Shown here in pieces: positions 29,297 through 37,967 of a stretch of 64,000 nucleotides of DNA. Below the pieces are notes generated by a model. The model saw nothing but the letters and a program-made list of their open reading frames with translations, searched no databases and was not told the DNA's origin. The DNA comes from Virgibacillus sp. 7505 (lineage in GTDB: Bacteria > Bacillota > Bacilli > Bacillales > Amphibacillaceae), in contig NZ_NPBF01000022.1 in NCBI RefSeq assembly GCF_002272135.1, positions 94,628 to 158,627 on the forward strand. Reading direction: 5' to 3'. The position numbers were made by a program, and so were the translations under genes. Numbering within the stretch: the stretch's first letter is position 1; each line of letters begins with the position of its first letter.

Positions 29297-30250
29297 ATGC
29301 TGGATATACTTTATTCCATTATTCCGCAAACGCTGTTCTTTGCCGCTCCTCTTATTTTCACCGCATTGGGCGGTGTGTATAGTGAGCGTTCTGGTGTTGT
29401 CAATATCGGTTTGGAAGGTCTCATGGTCATAGGGGCTTTCTCTTCGGTAACGTTCAATTTGATGTATGCTGATGCTTTAGGAACGGTCACACCTTGGATT
29501 TCCATATTGGTTGCTATGGTTGCCGGTATGCTATTTTCCTTGATCCATGCGGTTGCTACGATCACTTTCCGTGCAGATCAGACGGTTACAGGGGTAGCGA
29601 TCAACATGCTGGCACTTGGATTTGGTGTTTTCATGATCAAACAGATATTCGGAAAAGGCCAAACGGATTTCATATCACAGCCGATTTATACAACGGACGT
29701 TCCATTATTGGTCGACATTCCTGTGATCGGTAATATGTTCTTTAACAATATGTATGTTACGTCGTATGTTGCTATTGTTCTTTCCTTCCTTGCATGGTAT
29801 GTGCTTTATAAGACTCCATTTGGTCTTCGTATACGTGCAGTTGGGGAGCATCCAATGGCAGCAGACACGAATGGTATCAAAGTATATACGACAAGATATA
29901 TCGGCGTAATCATATCTGGTGCACTGGCCGGAATCGGTGGTGCAGTGTTCGCGATGACTATATCTCAGAACTTCTCTGTATCTACAATTGCTGGTCAAGG
30001 ATTCATGGCGATTGCAGCAGTTATCTTCGGAAAGTGGAACCCGCTTGGGGCAATGGGAGCAGCTTTGTTCTTCGGCTTTGCCCAGTCTTTAAGCGTTGTT
30101 GGTTCTTCCATTCCATTGCTTGAAAATGTACCGCAAGTTTACTTGCTGATTGCACCTTACGTACTGACCATTCTTGCTTTGGCAGGATTCATCGGCCGTT
30201 CGGTAGCGCCAAAAGCAAGCGGTGTTCCTTATATAAAAGGAAGCCGCTAA
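29297..30250 (+). CDS. nupQ: Nucleoside ABC transporter permease 2
   Basis: A 317-residue integral membrane permease of the same family as its upstream neighbour, with the GGVYSERSGVVNIGLEGLM signature near the N-terminus and RAVGEHPMAADTNGI as the ATPase-coupling loop. It starts one base after the nupP stop and ends the operon at a strong terminator. With nupN, nupO and nupP it makes a complete importer. Confidence 0.94.
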   Translation: MLDILYSIIPQTLFFAAPLIFTALGGVYSERSGVVNIGLEGLMVIGAFSSVTFNLMYADALGTVTPWISILVAMVAGMLFSLIHAVATITFRADQTVTGVAINMLALGFGVFMIKQIFGKGQTDFISQPIYTTDVPLLVDIPVIGNMFFNNMYVTSYVAIVLSFLAWYVLYKTPFGLRIRAVGEHPMAADTNGIKVYTTRYIGVIISGALAGIGGAVFAMTISQNFSVSTIAGQGFMAIAAVIFGKWNPLGAMGAALFFGFAQSLSVVGSSIPLLENVPQVYLLIAPYVLTILALAGFIGRSVAPKASGVPYIKGSR

Positions 30251-30255
30251 GACGA

Positions 30256-30290
30256 AAGACCCGATGCTTTTTAGGCATCGGGTCTTTTTG
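30256..30290 (+). terminator. Intrinsic terminator after nupQ
   Basis: AAGACCCGATGC pairs perfectly with GCATCGGGTCTT around a seven-base loop, followed by TTTTT. Confidence 0.93.
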
Positions 30291-30413
30291 TGCAAACCGA
30301 TTCGTTTACTTCTGGGCTTTTTTTCATTAATATGGTAATCATAGCGAGGATTGTCGGATATATATAAGCAAAACTAGAGAAGCTATACATAACAGAAGTC
30401 AGGGAGGTTCCTT

Positions 30414-31700
30414 ATGAAAATCGCAGGAGAAGAAATCATCACAGGAAAAGGTGCGACGCTGCATCTTATACCGACTAAAAAATATAAGACAATCAGTATA
30501 GCTGTAAAACTGCAAGCGCCGCTTGAGCGGGAGACTATCACGGCAAGAGCACTGCTTCCATATGTACTGCAGCAGGGTACAGCCAATCTAACGGATGCGC
30601 GTGCATTACGTCTCAAACTCGACGACTTGTATGGTGCTATCCTGTCTATTTCTGGTACCAAAAAGGGCGAGAAGCATATCATCACCCTTCGTCTCGATGT
30701 TGCCAATGAGAATTATCTGAGCGACCGGACCCCGCTATTCGAAAAAGCAGTTGATCTGCTCCGTGAAATCTTGTTTGAACCAAAAGCGGAGAATGAAGCC
30801 TTCACAGAGTCTATCGTTTCACGCGAAATGCAAACGCTGAAACAAAAGATGGTGGCTTTGAAGGATGATAAGATGAGCTATGCGAATATGCGTCTTATCG
30901 ATGAAATGTGCGAAGGCGAACCGTACAGCCTTCATGTGCACGGGTATGAAGATGAACTGAAGGACATGGATGGCCGCAAGCTGTATGGTTTTTATGAGAA
31001 AATGCTGAAGCAGGACAAAATGGATATTTACATTCTTGGAGATGTAGAGAGAGAACTTGCTGAAAAGGCCGTGCAGCCATTCATGGAAAGAGATATCGCT
31101 TCCCATGAAGAACGAACAGCTTCTGTACATCCAGCTTCTGCTGATGTAAAGGAAGTAATCGAGGCGCAGGATGTACAGCAAGCCAAGCTTCACCTTGGTT
31201 ATCGGACGAATATCCGTTACGACGATCCTGATTATGCAGCGCTGCAGGTGTTTAATGGATTATTCGGCGGCTTCCCAAGCTCGAAACTGTTCCGGAATGT
31301 CAGGGAAAAACACAGCCTTGCTTATTATGCTGCTTCACGATTTGAGAGCCACAAAGGCCTATTATTTGTTTTCTCCGGTATTGATCCGAAAGATTATCAA
31401 AAAGCAAAGGAAATCATCGATGCCCAGCTTGCAGCCATGCAGGCAGGAGAATTTGAAGAATCAGAAGTTGAAGAAATAAAAGATTTAATCGTCAGTCAAA
31501 TATTAGAGACAATCGACAACCCGGCAGGTCATATTGAAACGTTATACCAGCAAGTGATGGGGAACAAAAATATAACGATCGAGCAGATGCTGGATACCAT
31601 CCGACTAGTAAGCCTGGACGATGTACTTCAAGTTGCGAAAAAAGTCCAATTGGATACTGTATACTTGCTGACGAATAAGGAGGCTGAGAAGAATGCATAA
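30414..31700 (+). CDS. ymfF: M16-like protein YmfF, EF-P modification-associated
   Basis: A 428-residue M16 peptidase-fold protein. Where M16 enzymes carry HXXEH, this one has ARALLPYVLQQGT, without His or Glu, so it is probably the non-catalytic partner of YmfH. The C-terminal half keeps the family's SSKLFRNVREKHSLAYYA segment. YmfF, YmfH and YmfI are connected in B. subtilis with 5-aminopentanol modification of elongation factor P; how the M16 pair takes part is unknown. It overlaps ymfH by eight bases. Confidence 0.93.
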   Translation: MKIAGEEIITGKGATLHLIPTKKYKTISIAVKLQAPLERETITARALLPYVLQQGTANLTDARALRLKLDDLYGAILSISGTKKGEKHIITLRLDVANENYLSDRTPLFEKAVDLLREILFEPKAENEAFTESIVSREMQTLKQKMVALKDDKMSYANMRLIDEMCEGEPYSLHVHGYEDELKDMDGRKLYGFYEKMLKQDKMDIYILGDVERELAEKAVQPFMERDIASHEERTASVHPASADVKEVIEAQDVQQAKLHLGYRTNIRYDDPDYAALQVFNGLFGGFPSSKLFRNVREKHSLAYYAASRFESHKGLLFVFSGIDPKDYQKAKEIIDAQLAAMQAGEFEESEVEEIKDLIVSQILETIDNPAGHIETLYQQVMGNKNITIEQMLDTIRLVSLDDVLQVAKKVQLDTVYLLTNKEAEKNA

Positions 31701-32982
31701 GAAACACTACGAACAATTACAGGAATCCATCTACGCAGAAACGCTGCCTAACGGTCTGAAGGTGTTTTTGCAGCCGAAGCCGGAGATGGCGAAAACATAT
31801 GCGATCTTCTCAACGAATTATGGATCTATCGATCAGACCTTCGTTCCGCTTGATGGCAAAGAGAAAATTACCGTACCAGAAGGTATTGCACATTTCCTGG
31901 AGCATAAGCTTTTTGAAAAAGAGGATCGGGACGTGTTTCAGGACTTCACCAAACAAGGTGCATCTGCAAATGCTTTCACTTCCTTCACGCAGACAGCATA
32001 TCTATTTTCAGCGACTTCACATATAGAAGAGAATGTGACAACCTTGCTTGATTTTGTGCAGGAGCCTTATTTCTCAGATAAATCGGTTGAAAAGGAAAAA
32101 GGTATTATCGCTCAGGAAATTCGTATGTATGATGATCAGCCAGATTGGCGCTCTTTCTTTGGTACCATCCAAAGCCTATTCCAATCCCACCCTGTAAGAA
32201 TTGATATAGCAGGTACTGTGGAATCCATTCAGGAAATTACGAAAGAAGATCTCTACACATGCTATAACACGTTCTATCATCCATCGAACATGACCTTGTT
32301 CGTGACAGGCAATATTGATGAAGAGAAAATGATTGAACTTATCCGGGCAAATCAGGATAGCAAGACATTCGCACCACCTGCTAAGATCGAGCGTTTCTTC
32401 CCTGAAGAGCCTGAAACTGTGGCAGAAATGAAAAAACAAGTCCGCATGCCGGTCAGTGTGTCAAAATGCATGGTCGGGATAAAAGAGAACACTGATTATG
32501 CATCTCCAGAAGCGTATCTGAAACAAGAATTGCTAACGGATATGGTACTGGATTATTATTTCTCCAAGAGCGGCGTCTACTATGAGGAATTATATAAGAA
32601 AGATTTAATTGATGACAGCTTCGGCTTCGAAACGAGTCTGGAGAAAAACTTTGGCTTCTCCATCATCGGCGGTAATACGAAAGAGCCGGACCGCTTTGCT
32701 GATACAGTCAAAGGAATGCTGCAGCGAATGAAAGATCATACCGTTTCCGAAGCGGAAATGGAGCGGATGAAGAAAAAGACGATTGGTCAGATGCTAAGAG
32801 CAATGAACAGCTTGGAGTTTGTTTCCAATCGTTTCATCCAGTATCATCTTGCTGGGGTGGATCTGTTCGATATTGTACCAGCAATCGAAAAACTGACTGC
32901 GGCCGATGCAAATGATTTTCTGAAAAGCTGGTTCAGTGAAAATCGGTTGGCTGTATGCCAGATCCTGCCGCAGGAGGCATAA
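31693..32982 (+). CDS. ymfH: M16 zinc protease YmfH, EF-P modification-associated
   Basis: A 429-residue M16 metalloprotease with the complete inverted zinc motif HFLEH at residues 67-71 and a distal glutamate in IIAQEIRMY about 75 residues later. Together with the motif-less YmfF it probably forms a heterodimer like mitochondrial processing peptidase. The genes overlap by eight bases, which fits equal synthesis of the two subunits. The next gene, ymfI, follows after two bases; the context ties the pair to EF-P modification. Confidence 0.93.
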   Translation: MHKKHYEQLQESIYAETLPNGLKVFLQPKPEMAKTYAIFSTNYGSIDQTFVPLDGKEKITVPEGIAHFLEHKLFEKEDRDVFQDFTKQGASANAFTSFTQTAYLFSATSHIEENVTTLLDFVQEPYFSDKSVEKEKGIIAQEIRMYDDQPDWRSFFGTIQSLFQSHPVRIDIAGTVESIQEITKEDLYTCYNTFYHPSNMTLFVTGNIDEEKMIELIRANQDSKTFAPPAKIERFFPEEPETVAEMKKQVRMPVSVSKCMVGIKENTDYASPEAYLKQELLTDMVLDYYFSKSGVYYEELYKKDLIDDSFGFETSLEKNFGFSIIGGNTKEPDRFADTVKGMLQRMKDHTVSEAEMERMKKKTIGQMLRAMNSLEFVSNRFIQYHLAGVDLFDIVPAIEKLTAADANDFLKSWFSENRLAVCQILPQEA

Positions 32983-32984
32983 GC

Positions 32985-33698
32985 ATGGGCAAGGTTATTT
33001 TCATTACGGGCGCAAGCGGAGCTATCGGCTCTGCTTGCGCCCGTCAGCTTGCCAGTGAAGGGCATCAGCTATTGCTTCATTACAATAAAAATGAACAAGC
33101 GATGGAAGCACTTTGCCATGATATATCGGAAAGTGTGCTTGGTACAGTCAAAGCTGATTTGACAGAAGAAGCTGATTTGACGAAGCTTCTCCGTTTTCTG
33201 TCTTTTCCGATCGATCAGTTCGTTTATGCTGGTGGTATGGCCCATTATGGCATGTTCCAGGATATGACGAACAAAGAGATGGATGACTTGCTTGCAGTGC
33301 ATGTAAAAGCGCCATGGAGGATATGTCAGCATATTCTGCCGCCGATGCTTGCACGCAGAAAAGGGGAAATCGTCATTGTTTCTTCTATCTGGGGAGAAAG
33401 AGGGGCGAGCTTTGAAGTCGCATATTCCAGTGTCAAAGCTGCTCAAATCGGTTTTGTCAAAGGTTTGGCGAAAGAGGCCGGTACAAGCGGTGTACGAGTT
33501 AATGCTGTAACACCGGGAGCAATCGAAACTGGGATGAACAGCCATCTATCTCAGGAAGAAAAGATGCAGCTGACAGGAGATATTCCATTGGACCGTTTCG
33601 GGCAAGTTAGCGAAGTAGCGGATGCTGTCAGTTATCTGCTGAGTGATAATTCTTCCTATGTGAACGGACACGCCCTTCAAGTAAACGGCGGCTGGTGA
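32985..33698 (+). CDS. ymfI: EF-P 5-aminopentanone reductase (YmfI)
   Basis: A 237-residue short-chain dehydrogenase/reductase. The cofactor motif GASGAIGSACARQ is at residues 8-20, and the catalytic Tyr and Lys are in AYSSVKAAQIG near 151-155. In B. subtilis YmfI reduces 5-aminopentanone on EF-P to 5-aminopentanol, which aids translation of polyproline stretches. ATG at 32985 follows CAGGAGGC; the ten upstream codons of the open frame belong to the end of ymfH. The placement after ymfF-ymfH supports the specific assignment over a generic reductase. Confidence 0.92.
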   Translation: MGKVIFITGASGAIGSACARQLASEGHQLLLHYNKNEQAMEALCHDISESVLGTVKADLTEEADLTKLLRFLSFPIDQFVYAGGMAHYGMFQDMTNKEMDDLLAVHVKAPWRICQHILPPMLARRKGEIVIVSSIWGERGASFEVAYSSVKAAQIGFVKGLAKEAGTSGVRVNAVTPGAIETGMNSHLSQEEKMQLTGDIPLDRFGQVSEVADAVSYLLSDNSSYVNGHALQVNGGW

Positions 33699-33776
33699 AA
33701 TTAAGTCATATTCTTTGTATAAGTTATCCCCTTCTGTCAAAAGCTAAGATGCAAGCTAATGAAGGAGGAATACACC

Positions 33777-34037
33777 ATGTCTGTTCTTGATAATTTTGAT
33801 TCTTGGAAAGACTTCCTAGGTGATCGCCTACATCAGGCGCAAAGCAAAGGGATGGAGAACGATACTGTCTCTGGCATTGCATATGAAATCGGGGATTATC
33901 TTGCGACGAAAGTAGACGCAAAGAACACAGAAGAAAAAATTCTTCGTGACCTTTGGACTGTCGCATCCCAGGATGAGAAGCAAGCAATCGCCAACATTAT
34001 GGTAAAGCTTGTCCAAGACAATGGCCACACACGCTGA
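33777..34037 (+). CDS. ymfJ: DUF3243 family protein YmfJ
   Basis: An 86-residue acidic, probably soluble protein of the DUF3243 family, found between ymfI and ymfK in bacilli. It starts SVLDNFDSWKDFLGDRLHQA. No function is known. The ATG at 33777 follows GAAGGAGGAA; the ATG at 33759 lies before that site and is rejected. A terminator follows, so the gene may be a monocistronic unit or the end of the ymfFHI unit. Confidence 0.88.
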   Translation: MSVLDNFDSWKDFLGDRLHQAQSKGMENDTVSGIAYEIGDYLATKVDAKNTEEKILRDLWTVASQDEKQAIANIMVKLVQDNGHTR

Positions 34038-34060
34038 ATAAGCGGCCAACTTCATTGAAG

Positions 34061-34090
34061 CCTGCTTCTTTCTAAGAAGCAGGTTTTCTT
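34061..34090 (+). terminator. Intrinsic terminator after ymfJ
   Basis: CCTGCTTCTT pairs perfectly with AAGAAGCAGG around a three-base TCT loop, followed by TTTTCTTT. Confidence 0.9.
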
Positions 34091-34199
34091 TGTAGCTTCC
34101 AATAAGTTTGTTATGGCTTTTCTAATCTACTGTTTTCCTTTATAGTAATAATAGGTTTTCGTAATATATGACGCTATTTTCCTGTAAAGGAGCTTTTCT

Positions 34200-34955
34200 A
34201 TGGAAACATTGGAATGGTACTTGGAATATGAAATCCAGCATAACCGGCCGGGATTATTAGGGGATATCTCCTCTTTGCTCGGTATGTTATCCATCAACAT
34301 CAAGACGATCAATGGGGTGGAGAACCAACGGCGTGGCATGCTGCTTTCGGCAGAAAAGGAATTACAGATCATTCGTCTCCATTCCATTCTGCGGACGATG
34401 GAACATGTACATATCACAAAGTCCAGGGAGCCGAAGCTTCGAGATCGGCTTGCTGTCAGGCACGGAAGGTATATACATAGGGATGTGGATGATAAGAAGA
34501 CATTCCGTTTTGTCCGGAGTGAAATCGGACTTCTGGTCGATTTCATGGCAGAATTGTTTAAACAGGAAGGCTCTAAGGTAATAGGAATACGTGGGATGCC
34601 TCGTGTCGGGAAAACGGAATCGATTGTCGCTGCCAGTGTCAGTGCCAATAAACGCTGGCTATTCGTCTCCAGCACCCTACTGAAGCAAACTGCCAGGAAC
34701 CAGCTGCTGCAGGATGAATACAATGAGGACAACCTCTTTATCATCGACGGAATTGTTTCGACAAGCCGCGCGAGTGAGCGTCATTGGGAGCTTGTACGCG
34801 AAGTGATGCGGCTCCCTGTAGCCAAGGTAATCGAACATCCAGATATATTCGTCCGGGATACGGAGTTTACATTGGATGATTTCGATTATATTATTGAACT
34901 TCGGAATCACGATGATGAAAAAATCATTTATGAGCCGGAATTCAGACAGATTTAA
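34200..34955 (+). CDS. ymfK: DUF3388 protein YmfK with ACT-like and P-loop segments
   Basis: A 251-residue protein in the YmfK position, annotated in relatives only as DUF3388. The N-terminal 60 residues look like an ACT domain: RPGLLGDISSLLGMLSINI is the classic helix-strand pattern. The middle contains GMPRVGKT at residues 132-139, which fits Walker A (GXXXXGKT), and LFIIDG near 180, which could serve as Walker B. I infer a small ligand-sensing NTPase; this has not, to my knowledge, been shown. It lies between ymfJ and rodZ, 28 bases from the latter, near cell-shape and lipid genes. Confidence 0.85.
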   Translation: METLEWYLEYEIQHNRPGLLGDISSLLGMLSINIKTINGVENQRRGMLLSAEKELQIIRLHSILRTMEHVHITKSREPKLRDRLAVRHGRYIHRDVDDKKTFRFVRSEIGLLVDFMAELFKQEGSKVIGIRGMPRVGKTESIVAASVSANKRWLFVSSTLLKQTARNQLLQDEYNEDNLFIIDGIVSTSRASERHWELVREVMRLPVAKVIEHPDIFVRDTEFTLDDFDYIIELRNHDDEKIIYEPEFRQI

Positions 34956-34983
34956 GCAATTTTAAAGATGGATGGTGGTATTA

Positions 34984-35898
34984 ATGGACATTGGTGCAAA
35001 GCTCCGGGAGGCAAGAGAGTCCAAAGGAATGACTTTGGAAGACGTACAACAGCGCACCAAAATTCAAAAGCGTTATTTGAAAGCGATTGAAGAGAATAAC
35101 CACAGCGTCATGCCAGGTGAATTCTACACACGTGCTTTCATTAAGGAATACGCGCAGACAGTAGGACTTAATCCAGATGAAGTGCTCGAACCGAAACAAC
35201 AGCAGCAGGAAGCAACAGCAGCTGCTCCGGTTCAGGAAGAGAGTGAGGCACCTTCCCGCCAGGAACGCAGCCGCGTTCGGGAAAATGACAGGCCTCCCCG
35301 CAAGGAACGCAAAGGCATTCCGTACTTATCTTCCATCATCATCGGATTGATTGTTTTGGCAGCTATTATTGTTGTCGTCTTCATTTATGCAGGCGGATCT
35401 AACGATAATAATGATAATAATTCCGCTAACCAGCAGCAGAATGAAGATCAGGTAACGTCACCTGAGAGTGATCAGTCTGCTGAGCAGGAATCCGATGCTG
35501 ACTCTGAGGAGCAAGCAAATGATGCTGCTGAAGAAGAGCAAGCACAGCAGGAAGAGGAGCAGGCAGAACCAAAACTTTCTGTGGACGAAGAAGGTACTGC
35601 CAGTAACCCTGTTACAACTTATACACTGGAAAATGCCGGTGATGAAGTAACATTGAAACTTTCTGCAGAAGATGGAGATGCGTGGCTGCAAGTCGGCGAT
35701 GGCAATAACGCCGGCAATGTTTACACTGGCACCATCGCTTCCGGAAGTGAACCGGTTGAGCAGGACATAAGTGATTTAGAGACAGTTTCCATCAGAACTG
35801 GTTTTGCCAGAGCAACAAAACTGGAGATCAATGGCCAGGAACTGACTTTCCCGATTGATAATGATGTTCAGACCATTACGGTAAATATCAAGAAATAA
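34984..35898 (+). CDS. rodZ: RodZ-family cell-shape protein (YmfM)
   Basis: A 304-residue bitopic membrane protein. The N-terminal 65 residues form a Cro/RodZ-type helix-turn-helix (GAKLREARESKGMTLEDVQQ), followed by an Arg-rich stretch, one membrane segment (about 115-138), a Glu/Gln/Asp-rich low-complexity extracytoplasmic linker (about 140-210) and a C-terminal DUF4115 beta domain. RodZ links MreB to the wall-synthesis machinery. ATG at 34984 is preferred to the in-frame ATG at 34972 because GATGGTGG overlaps the earlier codon. A hairpin separates it from pgsA. Confidence 0.92.
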   Translation: MDIGAKLREARESKGMTLEDVQQRTKIQKRYLKAIEENNHSVMPGEFYTRAFIKEYAQTVGLNPDEVLEPKQQQQEATAAAPVQEESEAPSRQERSRVRENDRPPRKERKGIPYLSSIIIGLIVLAAIIVVVFIYAGGSNDNNDNNSANQQQNEDQVTSPESDQSAEQESDADSEEQANDAAEEEQAQQEEEQAEPKLSVDEEGTASNPVTTYTLENAGDEVTLKLSAEDGDAWLQVGDGNNAGNVYTGTIASGSEPVEQDISDLETVSIRTGFARATKLEINGQELTFPIDNDVQTITVNIKK

Positions 35899-35904
35899 TG
35901 ATAA

Positions 35905-35942
35905 AAGTTAAACCCTTTACGTTTATGGAAAGGGTTTAACTT
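35905..35942 (+). terminator. Hairpin between rodZ and pgsA
   Basis: A 14-base perfect stem (35905-35918 with 35929-35942) starts six bases after the rodZ stop. The 3' arm ends AACTT and is not followed by a T run, so termination may be partial. Confidence 0.7.
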
Positions 35943-35973
35943 ATGTTTATCTGTACATACATAGGAGGCAGAC

Positions 35974-36552
35974 ATGAATATACCTAATAAAATTACTTTA
36001 TCCCGAATTTTCCTGATCCCGATTTTCATTATCCTGCTGGCAGTCCCATTTGATTGGGGAACAATCGATATTGGTGACACAACACTCCCAGTGAACCATT
36101 TGGCTGGGGCGATTTTATTCATCATTGCATCATGTACGGACTGGGTGGATGGTTACTATGCCCGCAAATATAATCTGGTAACTAATCTTGGGAAATTCCT
36201 TGATCCACTAGCAGATAAGCTACTTGTTTCAGCTGCGCTCATTTTACTGGTACAATTAGACTTAGCGCCGGCTTGGATCACAATCGTCATCATCAGCCGT
36301 GAATTTGCTGTTACAGGATTGCGTCTTGTTGCCGCAGGTGAAGGTCTTGTAATGGCAGCAGGTAAAATGGGTAAGCAGAAAACGGCGGTTCAAATTGTTG
36401 CTATCAGCGCATTGCTGCTGCATAATTGGCCGTTTTCATATCTCGGTTTTCCGTTTGCTACGATTTGCCTGTATCTTGCACTGATTCTGACGGTCGTGTC
36501 CGGAGTCGACTACTTTGTTAGAAACTGGAGTGTCATGAAGGAGTCGAAATAA
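35974..36552 (+). CDS. pgsA: Phosphatidylglycerophosphate synthase
   Basis: Joins CDP-diacylglycerol and glycerol 3-phosphate in the membrane, the committed step to phosphatidylglycerol. The 192-residue protein has several membrane segments and the CDP-alcohol phosphotransferase motif at about 56-82, with DWVDGYYAR, then the Gly and the two downstream Asp residues in GKFLDPLADK. It precedes cinA by one base, the order found in B. subtilis (pgsA-cinA-recA). Confidence 0.96.
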   Translation: MNIPNKITLSRIFLIPIFIILLAVPFDWGTIDIGDTTLPVNHLAGAILFIIASCTDWVDGYYARKYNLVTNLGKFLDPLADKLLVSAALILLVQLDLAPAWITIVIISREFAVTGLRLVAAGEGLVMAAGKMGKQKTAVQIVAISALLLHNWPFSYLGFPFATICLYLALILTVVSGVDYFVRNWSVMKESK

Positions 36553-36553
36553 A

Positions 36554-37801
36554 ATGAAGCAAATCAATGCAGAAGTGATAGCTGTAGGAACAGAGATTCT
36601 CATAGGTCAAATCAACAATACGAATGCACAATGGATTTCCAAGCTACTGGCTGATAACGGAATCAACGTATTTTATCATCACGTGGTAGGCGATAATCTT
36701 GCTCGTGTGCAATCGTCCTTCGCAAAAGCGCAGCGTGATGCAGACCTGGTGCTCGTAACTGGCGGACTCGGCCCGACAGAGGATGATCTGACAAGGGAAG
36801 CCTTTCAGCTCATATCCGGCCTAGAGATGCATGAAGACAAAGTTTCCATGGATCGTATCAAAGAGTTCTTTGTTAAACGAGGCCGTACGATGTCTCCGAA
36901 CAACCATAAGCAAGCCCGTGTGTTTGAAGGTGCAAAAGTACTGGAAAATACAGTCGGTATGGCGCCAGGCATGCTTGTAGAGCATGATGGAGTGGTATGG
37001 GCGTTTATGCCAGGTGTTCCTCGTGAAATGAAGCAGATCATGTCTGATCATGTTATGCCTTATGTTCGTGAGAAATATCAGCTTCAATCTGTGTTGCAGT
37101 CCCGCTTGCTTCATTTCATCGGAATTGGGGAATCACAGCTTGAAACGGACTTGCTTGATTTGATCCAAGTACAGGAAAATCCAACGATTGCAACGTATGC
37201 CTCTGAAGGGGAAGTTGCTGTGCGGCTTACAGCCCGTGCAGGAACGAAGGAAGAAGCTGACCGTTTGATCGATGTCATTGAAAAAGAAGTGATGGAGCGC
37301 GTCGGTCAATACTTTTACGGCTACGATGAAACATCTGTTCAGCAGCAAGTGTTCGAGCTGCTGAAGAAACGGCAGTTTACATTGGCCAGTGCAGAAAGCC
37401 TGACAGGCGGACTGTTCGCGGATGCCCTCGTTTCCTTGAGCGGCGCTTCCGAGGTCTTCCTTGGCAGCTTTGTCACGTATGCACCTAGCATGAAACAGCA
37501 CGTGCTTGGCGTGAAGGAGGAAACGATTCAGAAGGAAGGCACTGTAAGTGAGCAATGTGCCATAGAAATGGCCGAAAATGCAGTGCGCCTTACGGGAGCC
37601 GATATCGGTATCAGTTTCACTGGTGTTGCCGGCCCGGATAGTTCCGAAGGCAAGGAGCCTGGAACTGTCTATATCAGCCTTCATGAAAAAGGCAAACAGA
37701 CACGTACTACGGAGCTCTCCATTCGGAGCTCGCGTCAAGGTGTACGGGCGCAAGCGGTGAAGAAAGGCTTCGATATGCTGTTCCATTATTTAAAATCGTG
37801 A
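36554..37801 (+). CDS. cinA: Competence/damage-inducible protein CinA
   Basis: A 415-residue two-domain protein. The N-terminal MoaB-like domain has AVGTEILIGQINNTNAQWIS and TGGLGPTEDDLT; the C-terminal domain (from about 255) is of the PncC nicotinamide-nucleotide amidase type, with AESLTGGLFADALVSLSGAS and GVAGPDSSEGKEPGTVYI. The family removes damaged or spent nicotinamide nucleotides, and in naturally competent bacteria the gene is induced with competence. It is one base after pgsA and precedes recA, but recA has its own promoter and a LexA-type box. Confidence 0.95.
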   Translation: MKQINAEVIAVGTEILIGQINNTNAQWISKLLADNGINVFYHHVVGDNLARVQSSFAKAQRDADLVLVTGGLGPTEDDLTREAFQLISGLEMHEDKVSMDRIKEFFVKRGRTMSPNNHKQARVFEGAKVLENTVGMAPGMLVEHDGVVWAFMPGVPREMKQIMSDHVMPYVREKYQLQSVLQSRLLHFIGIGESQLETDLLDLIQVQENPTIATYASEGEVAVRLTARAGTKEEADRLIDVIEKEVMERVGQYFYGYDETSVQQQVFELLKKRQFTLASAESLTGGLFADALVSLSGASEVFLGSFVTYAPSMKQHVLGVKEETIQKEGTVSEQCAIEMAENAVRLTGADIGISFTGVAGPDSSEGKEPGTVYISLHEKGKQTRTTELSIRSSRQGVRAQAVKKGFDMLFHYLKS

Positions 37802-37885
37802 TTTGACACTTGTTTGAAGCGGATAAATGTTCTTTTTACCTGAATGAATTGTCTTTATTGGTGTGTTCGGGAGAAATAAAAAAAG

Positions 37886-37899
37886 GGAACATTTATTCG
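37886..37899 (+). promoter_or_regulatory. LexA (SOS) box of recA
   Basis: GGAAC-ATTT-ATTCG fits the Gram-positive LexA/DinR consensus CGAAC-N4-GTTCG with one mismatch in each half. It ends eight bases upstream of the -35 element of the recA promoter, a place typical for this regulator. Confidence 0.65.
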
Positions 37900-37907
37900 C
37901 TTTTTGC

Positions 37908-37936
37908 TTGTTATATCTCAAAAAACAAGTTAGAAT
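37908..37936 (+). promoter_or_regulatory. SigA promoter of recA
   Basis: TTGTTA (37908-37913), a 17-base spacer and TAGAAT (37931-37936) form a good SigA promoter, about 32 bases before the recA start codon and directly downstream of the LexA-type box. Confidence 0.7.
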
Positions 37937-37967
37937 AGATATAGATAATCCAAAGGAGGAAATACAT

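Noticed and set aside
37863..37967. N-terminal extension of RecA by 35 codons
   Set aside because: It spans the SigA promoter and LexA-type box, and RecA N-termini match the TTG at 37968.
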